This document shows positions 45,303-58,103 of a stretch of DNA of 64,000 nucleotides, one piece after another. The notes under the pieces were generated by a model. That model searched no databases, had not been told where the DNA came from, and was given only the letters and a program-made list of their open reading frames with translations. Origin of the DNA: Sesamum alatum (lineage: Eukaryota; Streptophyta; Magnoliopsida; Lamiales; Pedaliaceae); the NCBI GenBank assembly GCA_034509735.1, contig JACGWO010000005.1:15365264-15429263 (forward strand). The letters are read 5' to 3'. The stretch's first letter is position 1, and the number at the start of each line of letters is the position of its first letter. Made by a program: the position numbers and the translations under genes.

Positions 45303-46517
45303 TGAAAGACAATGAATGGCCCGTGGATCGTCTCGGGAGGAGCGTGAATGCGGAAGCGCGATAAAATCTGAAATTTAAACATGCTTGTACATAGACATAA
45401 ATAACACGTTCAAGGGGTGTTCCCTTGAACCACCTTAGTGTTCGGTGTATCTCATGAATAAACGAAACATAAAAATCATGGTGCCCATAGGGTTAAAATC
45501 GAAGACATAATAAAAGGAACCTACCCGATTGTAATTTTGTCTTCAAACCGTTACACACATTGTTATCCGTTTTGCCACCAAGACTCCAATAGTAGGAATC
45601 CTCTAAATTGTCCACGCAATCCGTCCGGTTTCTTGATCCCCGTGCTAGCGAAAAATCAAGTGTATATATATTTAGGGAGGACGGATCGACCAAGCATTAT
45701 TAATTAACGTGATAAATCCTCCTAAAGTTCACAAGGAACTAGAAACTTTCTTCGAAGAAAATGGGTGGGGACGAGAGAGAGAGAGAGGCCGAGCCTTAGT
45801 GTGTGTGTGTGTGTGTGTGTGTGTGCTCACAAGTTGATCATACTTCTCAAGTTTCATCCTAGGAGTATTTATAGAAGTGGAATCCTATTCCTCTTCAAAC
45901 TCCAGCTCTAAGAAGCATGATTTGACTAGGATTTTGGCCTAGTCAAATTAGATTTAGATTAGTCAAACTAATCTAGGCCTTTGATTTCATCGTTCCATCA
46001 CTTTGATGGATTAATTATGAAATATTTAAATCCTATTCAAATAAACCATAGGGCTTTTAAATAAATAATTAATATTTATTGTAAGCCCATTTTATTAATT
46101 TCAATAAATCTAATTTATTAGTTAATTCCATTTAATCTAATTAAAGGAATCAACAATCCCAGAAAAGAGAACCAATTTAATCCAATTAAATTGTTCAACC
46201 TCCCTAAATTAATTCTAAATTAAATACCTTGTCACAAGCGAATTGTGTGTGACTCTTTAGGTTCACCCTCAGCTAGACATGACCGAATCCCCAATCATCT
46301 TATGAAGGGAATTTGTCCGTCACCATGGGTGGCCATCTAGTAATGGTCCATGGCACTAGAGACTAGGTCAATGTTTGTGGCATGAACATTTAGGCTCTTC
46401 AATACGTTTATCCTTCCATCTACAGTCTCACAACTTAGAGTCTAGGGCATGGATCTGTAGGTACCCATTCTTGACTTAAGCCTTCGCTCGTCCACACTAA
46501 GCGTCACAGGGGTCCAC
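45303..46517 (-). repeat. LTR-6, 3' LTR of element F, first segment
   Basis: The minus-strand end of the LTR (…GTCTTTCA). It stops inside the block ACTAAGCGTCACAGGGGTCC and resumes at 50540, where the homologous block in other LTRs continues (CTTATCTATTGTTCAGTTACTG). The two segments total about 1955 bp, a full LTR. Hairpin GTTCAAGGG…CCCTTGAAC is at 45408-45430; the closing stem is eroded. A (TG)n run lies at 45799-45825. Confidence 0.85.
45799..45825 (+). repeat. (TG)n microsatellite
   Basis: About 13 GT units within LTR-6, at the position of the CA-rich tract just after the TATA region in the other LTR families. Confidence 0.9.
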
Positions 46518-46628
46518 TGAAAGAATCGGGTACGGCCCGGGAACGCAGCGGAAGCATAAAAAACATAATTTAAAGCATAATTTAAAACAGATTCAAAGGG
46601 GTATTCCCTTTGGAGTTTCCGTGCGTTT
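46518..46628 (-). repeat. LTR-5, terminal fragment
   Basis: It reads on the minus strand to the LTR end …CCGTACCCGATTCTTTCA and matches 60625-60735. It is probably the same insertion as 48678-50539, separated by an LTR-3 and missing about 230 bases between. Confidence 0.75.
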
Positions 46629-48677
46629 GGTGACCAGAAAGCCAATAGGTTTGGCGATTTGTAACCTATTATACAACTCGATGTAAATGTAATATTATTA
46701 TGTGATGAATAGAATGAGTATTTATCACTTCTGGTGCTTACTTTGTTGCGCTCATTTCACATTTGTTAAAATGGTGTTTAACTTATATCGCAACAAAGCC
46801 CACAGACTATGGATAACAACTCGTGCAGTTGGGCCACGCATTGGATGGTGGTCATGAGACCAACTGATTAAGAGTTGGGTCTGAAACGTTCAAAGTCGAG
46901 GATCTCGAGACAGGGCATCGAGAATCCTATTGAGACTTGCGTCAAGAGTCGTGTTCATTAGATGAGTGTCGTGTTTCATCGGCGACAGGCGTGGGACGCC
47001 TACACGATCTTGATGGGCTGGTCGACTGGGATCGAGCCGACTGGACTGACTCGCGGGGATCATCATCATATGGAAGCCTTGGAGGCTTGGTCGGTATGAT
47101 TGGTTTTTCCCGGTTCCGATAGTACGGGAGTAATCCTCAGACTTGAGGAATCACGGCAGTCGTGTGCACAGGACGGCTGTATCTTGGATCTGGCGAGAGG
47201 TGATCATTCTGTAAGATGATCATCATAAGCCTTGTCCAGTGCAGTCGAAATGTGTAGCGAGGACGGTGGATTCCAAGAAGAGGGTCCGTCCCCTGTCAGT
47301 ATGTGACAGAGTAATCTCCTATGCACTCGGAGACACGTTCATGCTGTTTGAAGCTGTGGCCACAGTGGTTGGTCGAACAGGGAATGGTTTCCTTTGTCGA
47401 CGCAATAAAGCATACGTGGGTCTCGAGTATTAAGCATAGATGCCTAGTAAAGGATGGGAATCGAGGCCAAATTCCATACCCTAGAGTAAGGCCGGGAGAC
47501 GGTAGATGGAAGAATCGTACCCGTACGGAATCGGCGCCTAAATGTTCACGCCAATTCACCTAGTCTCTAGTGCCATGGACCGTTGCTAGACGGCCACCCA
47601 TGGTAACGGGCTCTTGTGGGACACGGGCCCAAGTCTAGCTGAGGGTAACCTAAAGGGTCACACACAAATCACCGAGGAGGTTGAGAGATCGACTTGGAGT
47701 CAATCTCGAAGGATAAATAAGTAATTGGATTACTTAAGGGAAAATCCATTGGATGGATGAGCCGATATTGTATTGGGCTTTCATTTAATCGGTAAATTGG
47801 ATTTTCGATTAAATATGGAAAGTTGAGACGTTGAGAAATTGGATCTTTTAATTGGATTAAAAGATAAATGAGAATAATTTAAATAGCCATGTTTCATGCT
47901 AGGTGGAATGTTGACTTATCTCTTTTGGAAAGAGACAAATCAACTCCAATCAAGCTCTTCCCTTTTTGGTATGATTTGATCATACCATAAATTTTGGTAG
48001 GCTTGATTGAAGAATTGATGGTGATTGATTGGAATGAACCTAGACACATTCCAATAATCACATTAATTATGTATATATATTAGAATATACAACACAAAGC
48101 ATAAGTGATTCATTATTCATCTTTTTCTAGGAAAAAAGAGAAGACAAAATCCCTCTCCTCTCTCTCATCTCTCGGCCCTCTCTCCCTCTCTCCCTCTCTT
48201 ATACTTGTGTTCTTCACTTGATTTTGAATCAAGAAGAAGAACATAGTGAGTTTAAGAGAGCACTAATTCATAGTGTTCTTCTCTTAAACTGATTCCTTTT
48301 TAAACCCGTTCTTTTCTAGCAAGAAGAACGTGTGTTTCTTCCGATGTGGTGTGGATCACCTTTGGAGAATCCATACCTTTGGATTTCGTGAGCATTCCGG
48401 AGAAGGAACAACGCAAGTAGCCGGGAGCATATGCTAAACAATCAAAGGTAACGGTTTATTACGCTTTGATTGATTGTATATATTTATCTATGCCCTATGT
48501 GTTTAATATTAATTTCCAATATTTACACATCCTACATCGAACGCCCGGTTGAGCACCCAAGGGCACAACCCCTGGGATTCGTATTTTAAATTAGATTTGA
48601 TTTAATTTACATACTTTTCTCGCTTTCTCGCTTTCTCGCTTCCGCTCGCGCTCCCGGGCTGATCCGCTTGTCTTTCA
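46629..48677 (+). repeat. LTR-3 copy lacking its first ~10 bases
   Basis: Starts GGTGACCAGAAAGCCAATAGG and ends CGCTTGTCTTTCA. It is collinear with 33093-35327 but with a deletion near 47880. Probably a solo LTR inserted in LTR-5, followed by a deletion that took its first bases and part of LTR-5. Confidence 0.85.
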
Positions 48678-50539
48678 TGTAGCCCATAATCTATTGCTAG
48701 ATAGAAGTAGAGAAAAAGAAGAAACACTTCCAAAACAACACTATTGTTTAGTGCCTTTTGGAATATTTTTTAGTTCAACCTTTCCAAAAGGTATGAACAC
48801 AAAAAGGAGAGTTTTTCAGAGATTCTTTGAGAGTTTTTGAAGGGAAAAATTCGTGCAAGCTTTTACCATCTAAGTTATGTGAATGATTTTCTGTATGTAG
48901 AGTTGTTGAATTCAAAAGTCAACTTCTCTTGTCAACTTCCAAAGTAACCTACATACACACACCATTATCTATATAACCATGCATCATTATAGCAAATAAA
49001 ACCACCCACCAAACCATATAAAGGCTGGTCACATGTGCCTCACATGTGGAAGATTTTAATTCTTTCTTCACTTGCTATAAATTGAATTTTTCCATGGACT
49101 AGGACTACTAGTCTTGGACTTTTATTTAATATAATTAAATTAAGTCCAAACTTAGTCCATTGGGCATTAATTAATCCAATTAATGTCAATCCAATTGAAG
49201 CCCATAAGTTTATTTTAATCAAATTAAATAAACATAAGTCCAAATTCTAATTAATTGATCCAATCAATTAATTAATCCAAACCCGATAAATTAATCCAAT
49301 TAATTTAAAGGTTCTAAGTCCAAAAAATTAACTAATCCAGTTAATTAATTCTTGGACCATCCATCAAATGTATTTCCCAATAAATGATCCACTCATTTAT
49401 TTTTCTCCTTGAATTAATTTAATCCAATATTAAATTAATTTGCTTCTTCTAGAATTAATTCCAAATTAATTCTACCAATTCCATAGTGATTTGTGTGTGA
49501 CTCTTTAGGTTCACCCTCAGCTAGACTTGGGCTTGTGTCCAACACAATTGATCAATTAAATCCAATTTAATTAACTGTTTTCCAATTAATCATTAATCGG
49601 AAAAATGCCCGTCACCATGGGTGGCTGTCTAGCAACGGTCCATGGCACTAGAGACTAGGTGAATGTAGGCGTGAACGTTTAGGCCCCCGAGTTCCATACA
49701 AGTACGGTGTTTCCATCATCCGTCTCCCGGTCTAAGTCTAGGGCATGGAATTGGCCGTCGGTTCCCATCCTGGACTAGACAACTATGCTCAATAACTCGA
49801 GACACGTCTGCTCTATTGATCGACGTAGGAAACCATTCCCTACTCGACCAATCGCTGTGGCCACAGACTTAAAGTGCTTTAACCGTCTCAGAGTGCATAG
49901 GAGACTCGACTGTCAATACATATTCCGACTGCACTGGATAAAGCTTATGATGAACGTATTCCAGATACGGACATCTCTTGCCAGATTTTAGATACAACCT
50001 TCATATGCATGTGACTGCCATGATTCCTCAAGTCCGAGGACTAATCTCGTACTATTGGAGCCGGGAATTTCAGTCATACCGACCAAGCCGCCAAGGCTTC
50101 CATATGACGATTCCCGCAAGTCAGTTCAGTCAACTAACACCCTTGTCAACTAACCCACTAATATTGCATAGACATCCAATGTCTGTCGCTGATGAAACAC
50201 GACACTCACGACACTCATCCAATGAATGCAATCCTTAGTGCAAGCCTTTGTAGGACCCTCGATGCCTTGTCTCGAGGTCCTCGACTTGGAACATTCCAGA
50301 CCAACCCTCAGAAGTTGGTTTCATTGCTGCCATCCAATGCGTAGCTCAACTACATGGGTTATCCAATTAGTCTGTGGGCATTTGTTATGACGTTAAAACG
50401 TCGTTTAACGTAATCAGTAAGCACAACAAACACATAGTGCCACGAATGAATACTTACTGTATTCATCAAGTGAATAAAGATTGCTAAGTAGTACCCAAAA
50501 CCGCCAATCCAATTGGCTTTCTGGTTACCTATTCTAACA
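48678..50539 (-). repeat. LTR-5, main part
   Basis: On the minus strand it starts TGTTAGAATAGGTAACCAGAAAGCC (ending at 50539) and runs to TAGCAATAGATTATGGGCTA. It carries the cross-family U3 block (49495-49665). Between 48680 and 49060 it matches the plus-strand pieces 57995-58103 and 60107-60410. Confidence 0.82.
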
Positions 50540-51279
50540 TCTTATCTATTGTTCAGTTACTGTGGCCACAGATTTATTAGGGACGAGTCTCAGAGTAAAG
50601 TGAGATATTACTGTCAAACCTTCTGACAGGAGATGGATCCTCTCTTAAGACCTACTGTCACACTACACATCTTGACTGCATTAGATAGAGCTTATGACAA
50701 CTGAGTCACTGGACTTGGTAGCCTCTTGCCACATCTAAGATGCAGGCACGATGTGTAGGTGATCTCAGTAATCCCTCAAGTTTGAGGATCAAATTCGTAC
50801 TGTTGGAACTGAGAATACAAGTCATACAGACGGACCCTACTCAAGGTCTTCCATATGATGGTTCCCATGAGTCACCTCAGTTAGCTGGCACCTTGCTGGC
50901 TGACCCACTAACATTGATGGACGAGCCTCGTTACTTGTCGATGAAACGCGACTGCAATTTCTTAGTGCAAGTCTCACACGAATTCTCGATACCCTATCTC
51001 GAGATTCCTTGACTTGGAGTGTTTTAGACCAATTCACAGAAGCTGATTTCATGAACTGCCATCTAATGCACAGTTCCAGTTTCCCAAAATGTCGTTTCGT
51101 TCTGTGGGCTTTGCTTGTGCAGTAAACAGTTAAAATAAAGTAGTAAGTGAACACAAACAAAGTATTGAGCTAAATGAATATCACTTTCTTATTCATGACA
51201 ATTATTAAAACACTGAAACTGTTCAGACATAGGTTACATTAGACCAATCAGATTGGCTTCACGGTCACCTATTCTAACA
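50540..51279 (-). repeat. LTR-6, 3' LTR of element F, second segment (U3 start)
   Basis: On the minus strand it starts TGTTAGAATAGGTGACCGTGAAGCC at 51279 and matches 28170-28502. It continues into 46517 when the LTR-5 insertion is removed. Confidence 0.87.
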
Positions 51280-52294
51280 ATCTTCCACTTGACCTAAAGC
51301 CAATGCCCATATGCCTAGTCCCCATCTTCTCAAGATGCTGTGTATGAGCAATTTGTGACATATGCTTTGTCAACGAATCTTCTGTGTTGTCTGTTGAGCT
51401 GACTCAGTCCATCCGAACGTCACCGTTTCCTACCATTTCCCTTAAAAGACGGTAGCGTATAAAATGTGCTTGGATCAGTGATGGAATCTCGGATCCTTTG
51501 CTTGCGATATTGCTCTGTTGTTATCATAGAAGATAACCACGGGCTCGGCAATGCTAGGCACCACACCCAACTCTTGGATGTAGTTTCTCATCCAAACTGC
51601 TTCTTTGGCAGCTTCTGAAGTTGCTATGTATCCGGCTCAGTGGTGGAATCAGCTGTGGTTTCTTGCTTGGAACTTTTCCATGCCACCACACCACCATTGA
51701 GTTTGAACACATAATCCGACTGAGACTTGGCATCGTTGTCATCAGTCTGGAAGCTAGTGTCGCTAAAAAATTCTAGAATCAACTCTCCGTTGCCATAGAC
51801 TAAGAACACGTCCTTAGTCCTCCTTAGGTACTTAAGGATGCTCTTGACAGCATTTCAATGCGCCTCGCCTGCACAGGACTGATATCTACTAGTTACACTT
51901 AAGGCGTAAGCGATGTTAGGCCTTGTGCAGTGGACGACGTATTGGATGCTGCCTACGGCAGAAGCATAGGGGACGCTCTTCATCCTTTCAAGCTCCTCAT
52001 CAGTCTTGGGAGACTGTTTATTGGATAACTTGATCCCAAGCCTCATGGGAAGGAAACCCCGTTTGGAGTTATCTATGTAAAATCCTTTCAGGATTTTCAC
52101 CACATACGAGTTTTGGGTTAATTCTAACATTCTCTGATATTTATCCCTGACGATCTGGATGCCTAGAATGTAGGGAGCTTCACCCAAGTCCTTCATGGAA
52201 AATTACGTGGATAACCATGCTTTTGTGTCACTTAACATTCTAACATCATTCCCTATGAGTAGAATGTCGTCCACATAAAGTACTAGGAACACTA
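51280..52294 (-). pseudogene. Element F pol, RNase H and RT C-terminal part
   Basis: RNase H (ADSTTE, NGELILEFFSDTSF), the thumb/connection frame 52196-51855 with YILGIQIV and NKQSPKTDEE, and a stop near 51294 followed by a polypurine tract (reverse of ATCTTCCACTTG). Several frameshifts. It keeps CAA where C and E have TAG after the KLS motif. It is interrupted at 52294 by a solo LTR-4. Confidence 0.88.
52290..52294. other. Target-site duplication of solo LTR-4, left copy (cacta)
   Basis: CACTA here and at 54493-54497; the RT frame of F resumes after it. Confidence 0.93.
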
Positions 52295-54492
52295 TGTTAG
52301 AATAGGTGACCAGAAAGCCAATTGAATTGGTGATTTTGGGAACTATTTGTTAATCTTTATTAATACAATATTATCCTGATGAATAGAGTAAGTATTCATT
52401 ACTGGCACTATGTTTGTTGTGCTTACTACTAACGTTGAATGGCATTTCAACGTCACAACAAATGCCTACAGACCAATTGGATAACCCATGTAGTTGGGCT
52501 GCGCATTGGATGACGGCTATGAAACCAACTTCTGAGGGTTGGTCTGAAACCTTCAAAGTCGAGGACCTCGAGACTGGGCATCGAGTGTCCTATTGAGACT
52601 TACACTAAGTATTGCATTCACTGGGTGAGTGCCGAGTTTCATCGGCGACAAACGAAGGTTGTCTATGTAATTTTAGTGGGTTAGTTGACAAGGTGGTCGA
52701 CTGGCTGAAGTGACTCGCGGAAATAGTCATATGGAAGCCTTGGAGGCTTGATCGGTATGACTGGAATTCTCGGTTCCGATAGTACGGGATTAGTCCTCGG
52801 ACTTGAGGAATCATGGCAGTCACGTGCATATGAAAACTGTATCTTGGATCTGGCGAGAGATGATCATTCTGTAAGATGATTATTATAAGCCTTGTCCAGT
52901 TTAGTTGGAGTATGTAGCGAGGACGGTGGATTCCAAGATAGGATCTGTCCCCTGTCAGTATATGACGGTGATGTCTCCTATGCGCTCTGAGATGGTTTAG
53001 ACTCTGAAAGTCTATGGCCATAGCAACTGATTGAGTAGGAAAGGATTTCCCACGTCGATCGATTAGAGTAAACACATCTCGGGTATGAAGCAAGTTGCCT
53101 AGTCAAGGATGGGAACCGATGCCCAATTTCATATCCTAGACTAAGGCCGGGAGATGGTCGACAGTAGGACCGTACCCGTACGGAATCGGCGCCTAAATAT
53201 TCACGCCAACATTCATCTAGTCTCTAGTGCCATGGACCGTTGCTAGACAGCCACCCATGGTGACGGGATCCTGTTGGACACGAACCCAAGTCTAGCTAAG
53301 GGTGAACCTAAAGGTTCACACACAAATCACCGAGGAGGTGAAAATATTGACTTGGAGTCAATTTTAGAGGATGATAAGTAATTGGATTAGTTATGGGATT
53401 GTCCTTTGGATGGATGGGCCGATATTGTATCGGACCCTCGTTTTATCGGTAAATGGGATTTATCAATTAAGTAGAGAATCGAAGCTTGGATATTTTAATT
53501 GGATCAAAAGATCAACGGGAATTATTTAATTGGACCATAAATTAAATAGGATTTAATTCTTGGGCTTATTTTAATTGGATTACAATAAAATCCGGCCCAT
53601 TAAATCCTGGCCCAAGAGAGGTGTTAATTCCGCTTTTAGAATTATAAGAATTTAGACTTCTTCTAAAAGGGGATGGCCGAAAATTATTTCTTTTGGAAGT
53701 ACTAAAATTGGCCATGAAGGCCTTTTGATGACAAGTTGACTTATCTCTTTTGGATAGAGACAAATCAATTCCAATCATGCCTCTTTCACTTGGTATGATT
53801 AAATCATACCTTATGAAATGGTAGGCTTGACTAATGATTATTGGGGATTGATTGGAATGTATCTAAACATCCTTGGATGAACCTAAACACATTCCAATAA
53901 TCACATTATAAAATACATATATATATATATGCGTATGTGTATATACTATCATCAAAGAGATGAATTTTATTATGCATCTTTTTCTAGGAAAAAGATGAAC
54001 ATTTCTACACCCTCTCTCTTTACTCTCTAAATCCTCTTTGTTGCTTCATTGATCTAGGATCAATTGAAGAGCAAAGTAAGATCAAGAAGGAACACTAATT
54101 TGATAGTGTAATCCCTTATTCGATTTCATCCTCTAGATCCTTTTCTCAAGTAAGAAAAACAAGATTTCTCCTGGTGTGGTGTGGACTACGTTAGAGGGTC
54201 TCTACATTGGGATTTCTCATGAATGGACGTTGGGAGGAATCAACGCGTGTAGCCGATCGAAATACAAAATCGAGAAAGGTATTCCGACTTACATTTGTGC
54301 TCTTGGTTTCTTCTTTATTCCATAGCCACGAACGCTTGTTTATTTTATATGTTTATATTCCGCGTTTATACACCGATAGCCCGGGAACGTTCAAGGGAAC
54401 ACCCCTTGAACGCAATTTAATTCTTTTATTCCGCACATTTTTATCTCCACCGCGCTTCCGCCGCGTTCCCAGGGCCGATCCGCTTTCCTTCA
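52295..54492 (+). mobile_element. Solo LTR-4 inserted in the RT of element F
   Basis: TGTTAGAATAGGTGACCAGAAAGCC to GATCCGCTTTCCTTCA, 2198 bp, with a perfect cacta TSD. Hairpin CGTTCAAGGG-AACAC-CCCTTGAACG is at 54388-54412, with closing stem GCCCGGGAA (54379-54387) / TTCCC-a-GGGC (54466-54475, one extra base). Confidence 0.95.
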
Positions 54493-54497
54493 CACTA

Positions 54498-54712
54498 CAG
54501 AGCTCCCACTGACCTTCATATTCGTTTTTGATAAAATCATATCCTCGTATGACTTCAACAAAGTGAATGTTCCAACTATGGGATGCTTGTTTGAAGCCAT
54601 AGATGGACTTTTGGAGACGGCAAACCTTCTGCTCTTCTCTAACAACTGTGAATCCCTCCAGCTGATCCATATAGATCTCTTCCTCAACGAAACCGTTGAC
54701 AAATTTTGTTTT
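54498..54712 (-). pseudogene. Element F pol, central RT fragment
   Basis: The minus-strand frame reads EEIYMDQLEGF, KSIYGFKQASHSWN and GYDFIKNEY, collinear with RT of the young element. It is cut at 54712 by an LTR-1; no further 5' part of F is visible in the window. Confidence 0.88.
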
Positions 54713-56664
54713 TGTTAGAATAGGTGACCATGTAGCCAATCTTGGTAGGCGAATTGTAACCTATGCCTGAACAATTTCGAGGTTTTAATAAATCGTTAAT
54801 GAATAAGAAGTGAAATTCATCTGGCATTTACTTTGTGTTCACTTTACCTGCTTTATAACTGTTCACTACACAAACAAAGCCCACAGACTGAAAACACATT
54901 TCGGGGACTGGGACTATGCTTGGAGGTAGGTCCATGAAATCAGCCCCGCCGAATCAGTCTGGAAATCTCCAAGTCAAGGAATCTCGAAAGTGGGTATCGA
55001 GATTCCCTTTAAGACTTGCACTAAGCATCTACTGTCGTATTTCATCGACGGGTGATGAGGGTCGTCTAAGCAGTGTTAGTGGGTTGGCCTGCTAGGGAGC
55101 AGCTGACTGAGGTGACTCGTAGGAACCGTCTTACGGAGGACCTTGAGTAGGGTCGGTTAGGTATGACGTGTGTTCCCGGTTCTAACGGTACAGGTCAAGT
55201 CCTTTAACTTGAGGAACTGCTGAGTTTACCTGTGCATCAAGGCTGTATCTTAGATATGGTGAGAGATTGCCAAGAAGCACTTGAGTAGTCATAAGTCATA
55301 TGTAGTGCAGCTCCGGTGTGCAGAGTGATAGTAGTTTCCAAGAAAGGATCTGTCTCCTGTCAAAAGGTGTTGACAGTTGTGTCTCACAAATGCTCTGTGT
55401 CTTGTCCCTAAAATCTGTGGCTACAGTAACTGAACATAAGGGAAGGCTTCCCTTGCGGCGTTTAGTAGAGGACAAATCGACACTTAGGTCCAAAATGGGT
55501 ACCTGCATTTTTCGTGTCGTAGACCCTAAGTGGTGAGACCGTAGACGGAAGGACAAATGTACTGTAGAGCCTAAATGTTCATCCCCGTATATTCACCTAG
55601 TCTCTAGTGTCATGGACCGTTGTTAGATGACCATCCATGGTAACAGGCGGATTCTAGGAATCCAACCAAATCTAGCTGAAGGTGAACCTAATGAGTCACA
55701 CACAATCCGCACACATTAAAGTATTTAATTTAGAATTAAATATTTAGAGAAATGAAATGATTAAATTGGATTTAATCGGGTCCTTTATTTTCTTGGAGAG
55801 AATTAATTCTTTTTATTAGATAAAAGGGATTTATCTAATAATTAGATTTATTAGAAAATCAATTTAATGGGCTTAGAATAAATATTTATATTTAATATAT
55901 TTATTTATTGCCCTTGGAATATTTAAATAGGATTTAAATATTCCATTAAATTAAAATGGATGGTTGAGATTATATGGAGAGATGGATGGCTAGGATTTAA
56001 TTGACTAGGTCAAAATCCTAGTCAAATTAGTCTTCCAAAGAGTTGGAGTTTGAAGAGGAAAGGATTCCTCCTCTATATATATTCCTAGCCCTTCACTTAT
56101 GCAAAGATGATGATTCGTGACACACACACAAAAACCGTGTGCTCTCTCCTCTCTCTCGTCCGCCTCTCTCTATTTCTTCCAAGAAATTGTTTGTTGCTCT
56201 TTTGTTCTTCAACAATTGAACATAGGAGGATTGATCTCGTTAAATTAATAATGTGTGATCGATCCGTCCTTTCCAATAAAATACTTGTTCGTTCGTTAGC
56301 ACGAACTACGAGATACGTGGGTGGATTGCGTGTCACGAATTAGAGGGTCTCCCATACGAGATCTTGGAGCAAATCAGGAAACAACGCGAGTACCGGTTAA
56401 AAGAGAAAAACGACGAATCGGTAGGTTTCCGGTTTATGTTTACGTCTTCTTTATTTATGAATCCTATGCCCTCTATGATTGCTATGTATGTTCTTTTAAT
56501 TCATGAGATACACCAAACACCTTGGAATTTCAAGGGCACACCCCTTGAACGTGTTTTATTTTAATACGTATTATGCATGTTTAAATTTTTGTAATTTAAA
56601 TTATACCGCGCTTCCGCATTCGCGCTATTCCCGGAATGATCCACATGTCTACCCAAGTCTTTCA
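54713..56664 (+). repeat. LTR-1 copy
   Basis: TGTTAGAATAGGTGACCATGTAGCC to AAGTCTTTCA, about 1.95 kb, collinear with 10787-12769 but with roughly nine extra bases before the end (GATCCACATGTCTACCC). The base pattern of the R/U5 hairpin is weakened (TTTCAAGGG/CCCTTGAAC near 56527-56550). No right TSD was found. Confidence 0.82.
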
Positions 56665-57994
56665 TATAAGATGTGGACTTGAATTCCATGGTTTTGAATT
56701 TTATTAATCTAATTAAATTTAAGTCCAAACCAGAATCATTGAAAATTAATTAATCTAATTAATCTCAATCCAATTGAATCCAATAGTTTATTTAATCCAA
56801 TTAAATAAACATAAATCCAAATAAAGAATAATTGATCCAATCAATTATTCTAGCCAAAAACTCAATAAATTAATCCAATTAATTTAAAGGTTCTTAATCC
56901 AAAATAACTAATCCAATTAATTAACCTTGGACCATCCATCAAATGGATTTCCCAATAAATGATCCAATCATTTATTTTCTCTCTTGAATAAATTTAATCC
57001 AACTAAATTTATTCGCTTCTTTTAGTTTAATTCCACAAAATCCAAAGTGATTTGTGTGTGACTCATTAGGTTCACCCTCAGCTAGACTTGGGCTTGTGTC
57101 AAACACATTGGTCAATTAAATCCAGTTTAATTAACTGTTTTTCTAATTAACCCTTAATCGGAAAAACGCCTGTCACCATGGATGGCCGTCTAGCAATGGT
57201 CCATGGCACTAGAGACTGGGTGAATGTTGGTCTACCAAACGCCGCAAGGGAAGCCTTCCCTTCTGTTCAGTTACTGTGGCCATAGATTTTAGGGACAAGA
57301 CACAGAGCATTTGTGAAAACACAACTGTCAACACCTTTTGACAGGAGACAGATCCTTTCTTGGAAACTACTGTCACTCTGCACACCGGAGCTGCACTACA
57401 TATGGCTTATGACTACTCAAGTGCTTCTTGGCAATCTCTCACCATTTCTAAGATACAACCCTGATGTACAAATAAACTCAGCAGTTCCTCAAGTCAAAGG
57501 ACTTGACATGTACTGTTGGAACCGGAAACACACGTCATACCTAACCGACCCTACTCAAGGTCCTCCGTAAGACGGTTCCCGCGAGTCACCTCAGTCAGTT
57601 GTTCTCTAGCAGGCTAACCCACTAACACTGCTTAGACGACCCTCGTCACCTGTCGATGAAATACGACAATAGATGCTTAGTGCAAATCTCAAAGGGAATC
57701 TCGGTACCCACTTTCAAGATTCCTTGACTTGGAGACTTTTGGACTGATTCGCCGGACTGATTTCATAGACCTACCTCCAAGCGTAGTCCCAGTCCTCGAA
57801 ATATGTTTTCAGTTCGTGGGCTTTGTTTGCGTAGTGAACAGATATATAAAGCAGATAAAGTGAACACAAATAAAGTGAATGCCAAATGAATTTCACTTCT
57901 TATTTATTAACGATTTATTAAAACCTCAAAATTGTTCAGATGTAGGTTACAATTCGCCTACCAAGATTGGGTACATGGTCACCTATTCTAACAT
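56665..57994 (-). repeat. Chimeric LTR piece in inverted orientation (LTR-1 start, LTR-5 middle)
   Basis: On the minus strand, 57994 to 57232 is the first about 760 bases of an LTR-1, very similar to 54713-55480. At 57231 it switches to LTR-5-like sequence, matching about 49090-49670, and continues to 56665. The switch skips about 170 bases of normal LTR. Confidence 0.75.
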
Positions 57995-58098
57995 TATACA
58001 AGTTGAAGCATGTTGTAGGAGAATTTGGAGCTTTCTCCTGATGTGTATAGGCCATGTGAGGTGCATGTGGAGGTGGTTCTCCATGTGCCATCATGGAT

Positions 58099-58103
58099 GA
58101 CAC
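58099..58103. other. Target-site duplication of solo LTR-1, left copy (gacac)
   Basis: GACAC is repeated at 60102-60106, immediately outside the LTR ends. Confidence 0.93.

Noticed and set aside
54708..54712. TSD for the LTR-1 at 54713 (gtttt)
   Set aside because: The sequence after 56664 is tataa; no matching duplication, so the right boundary is rearranged or lost.
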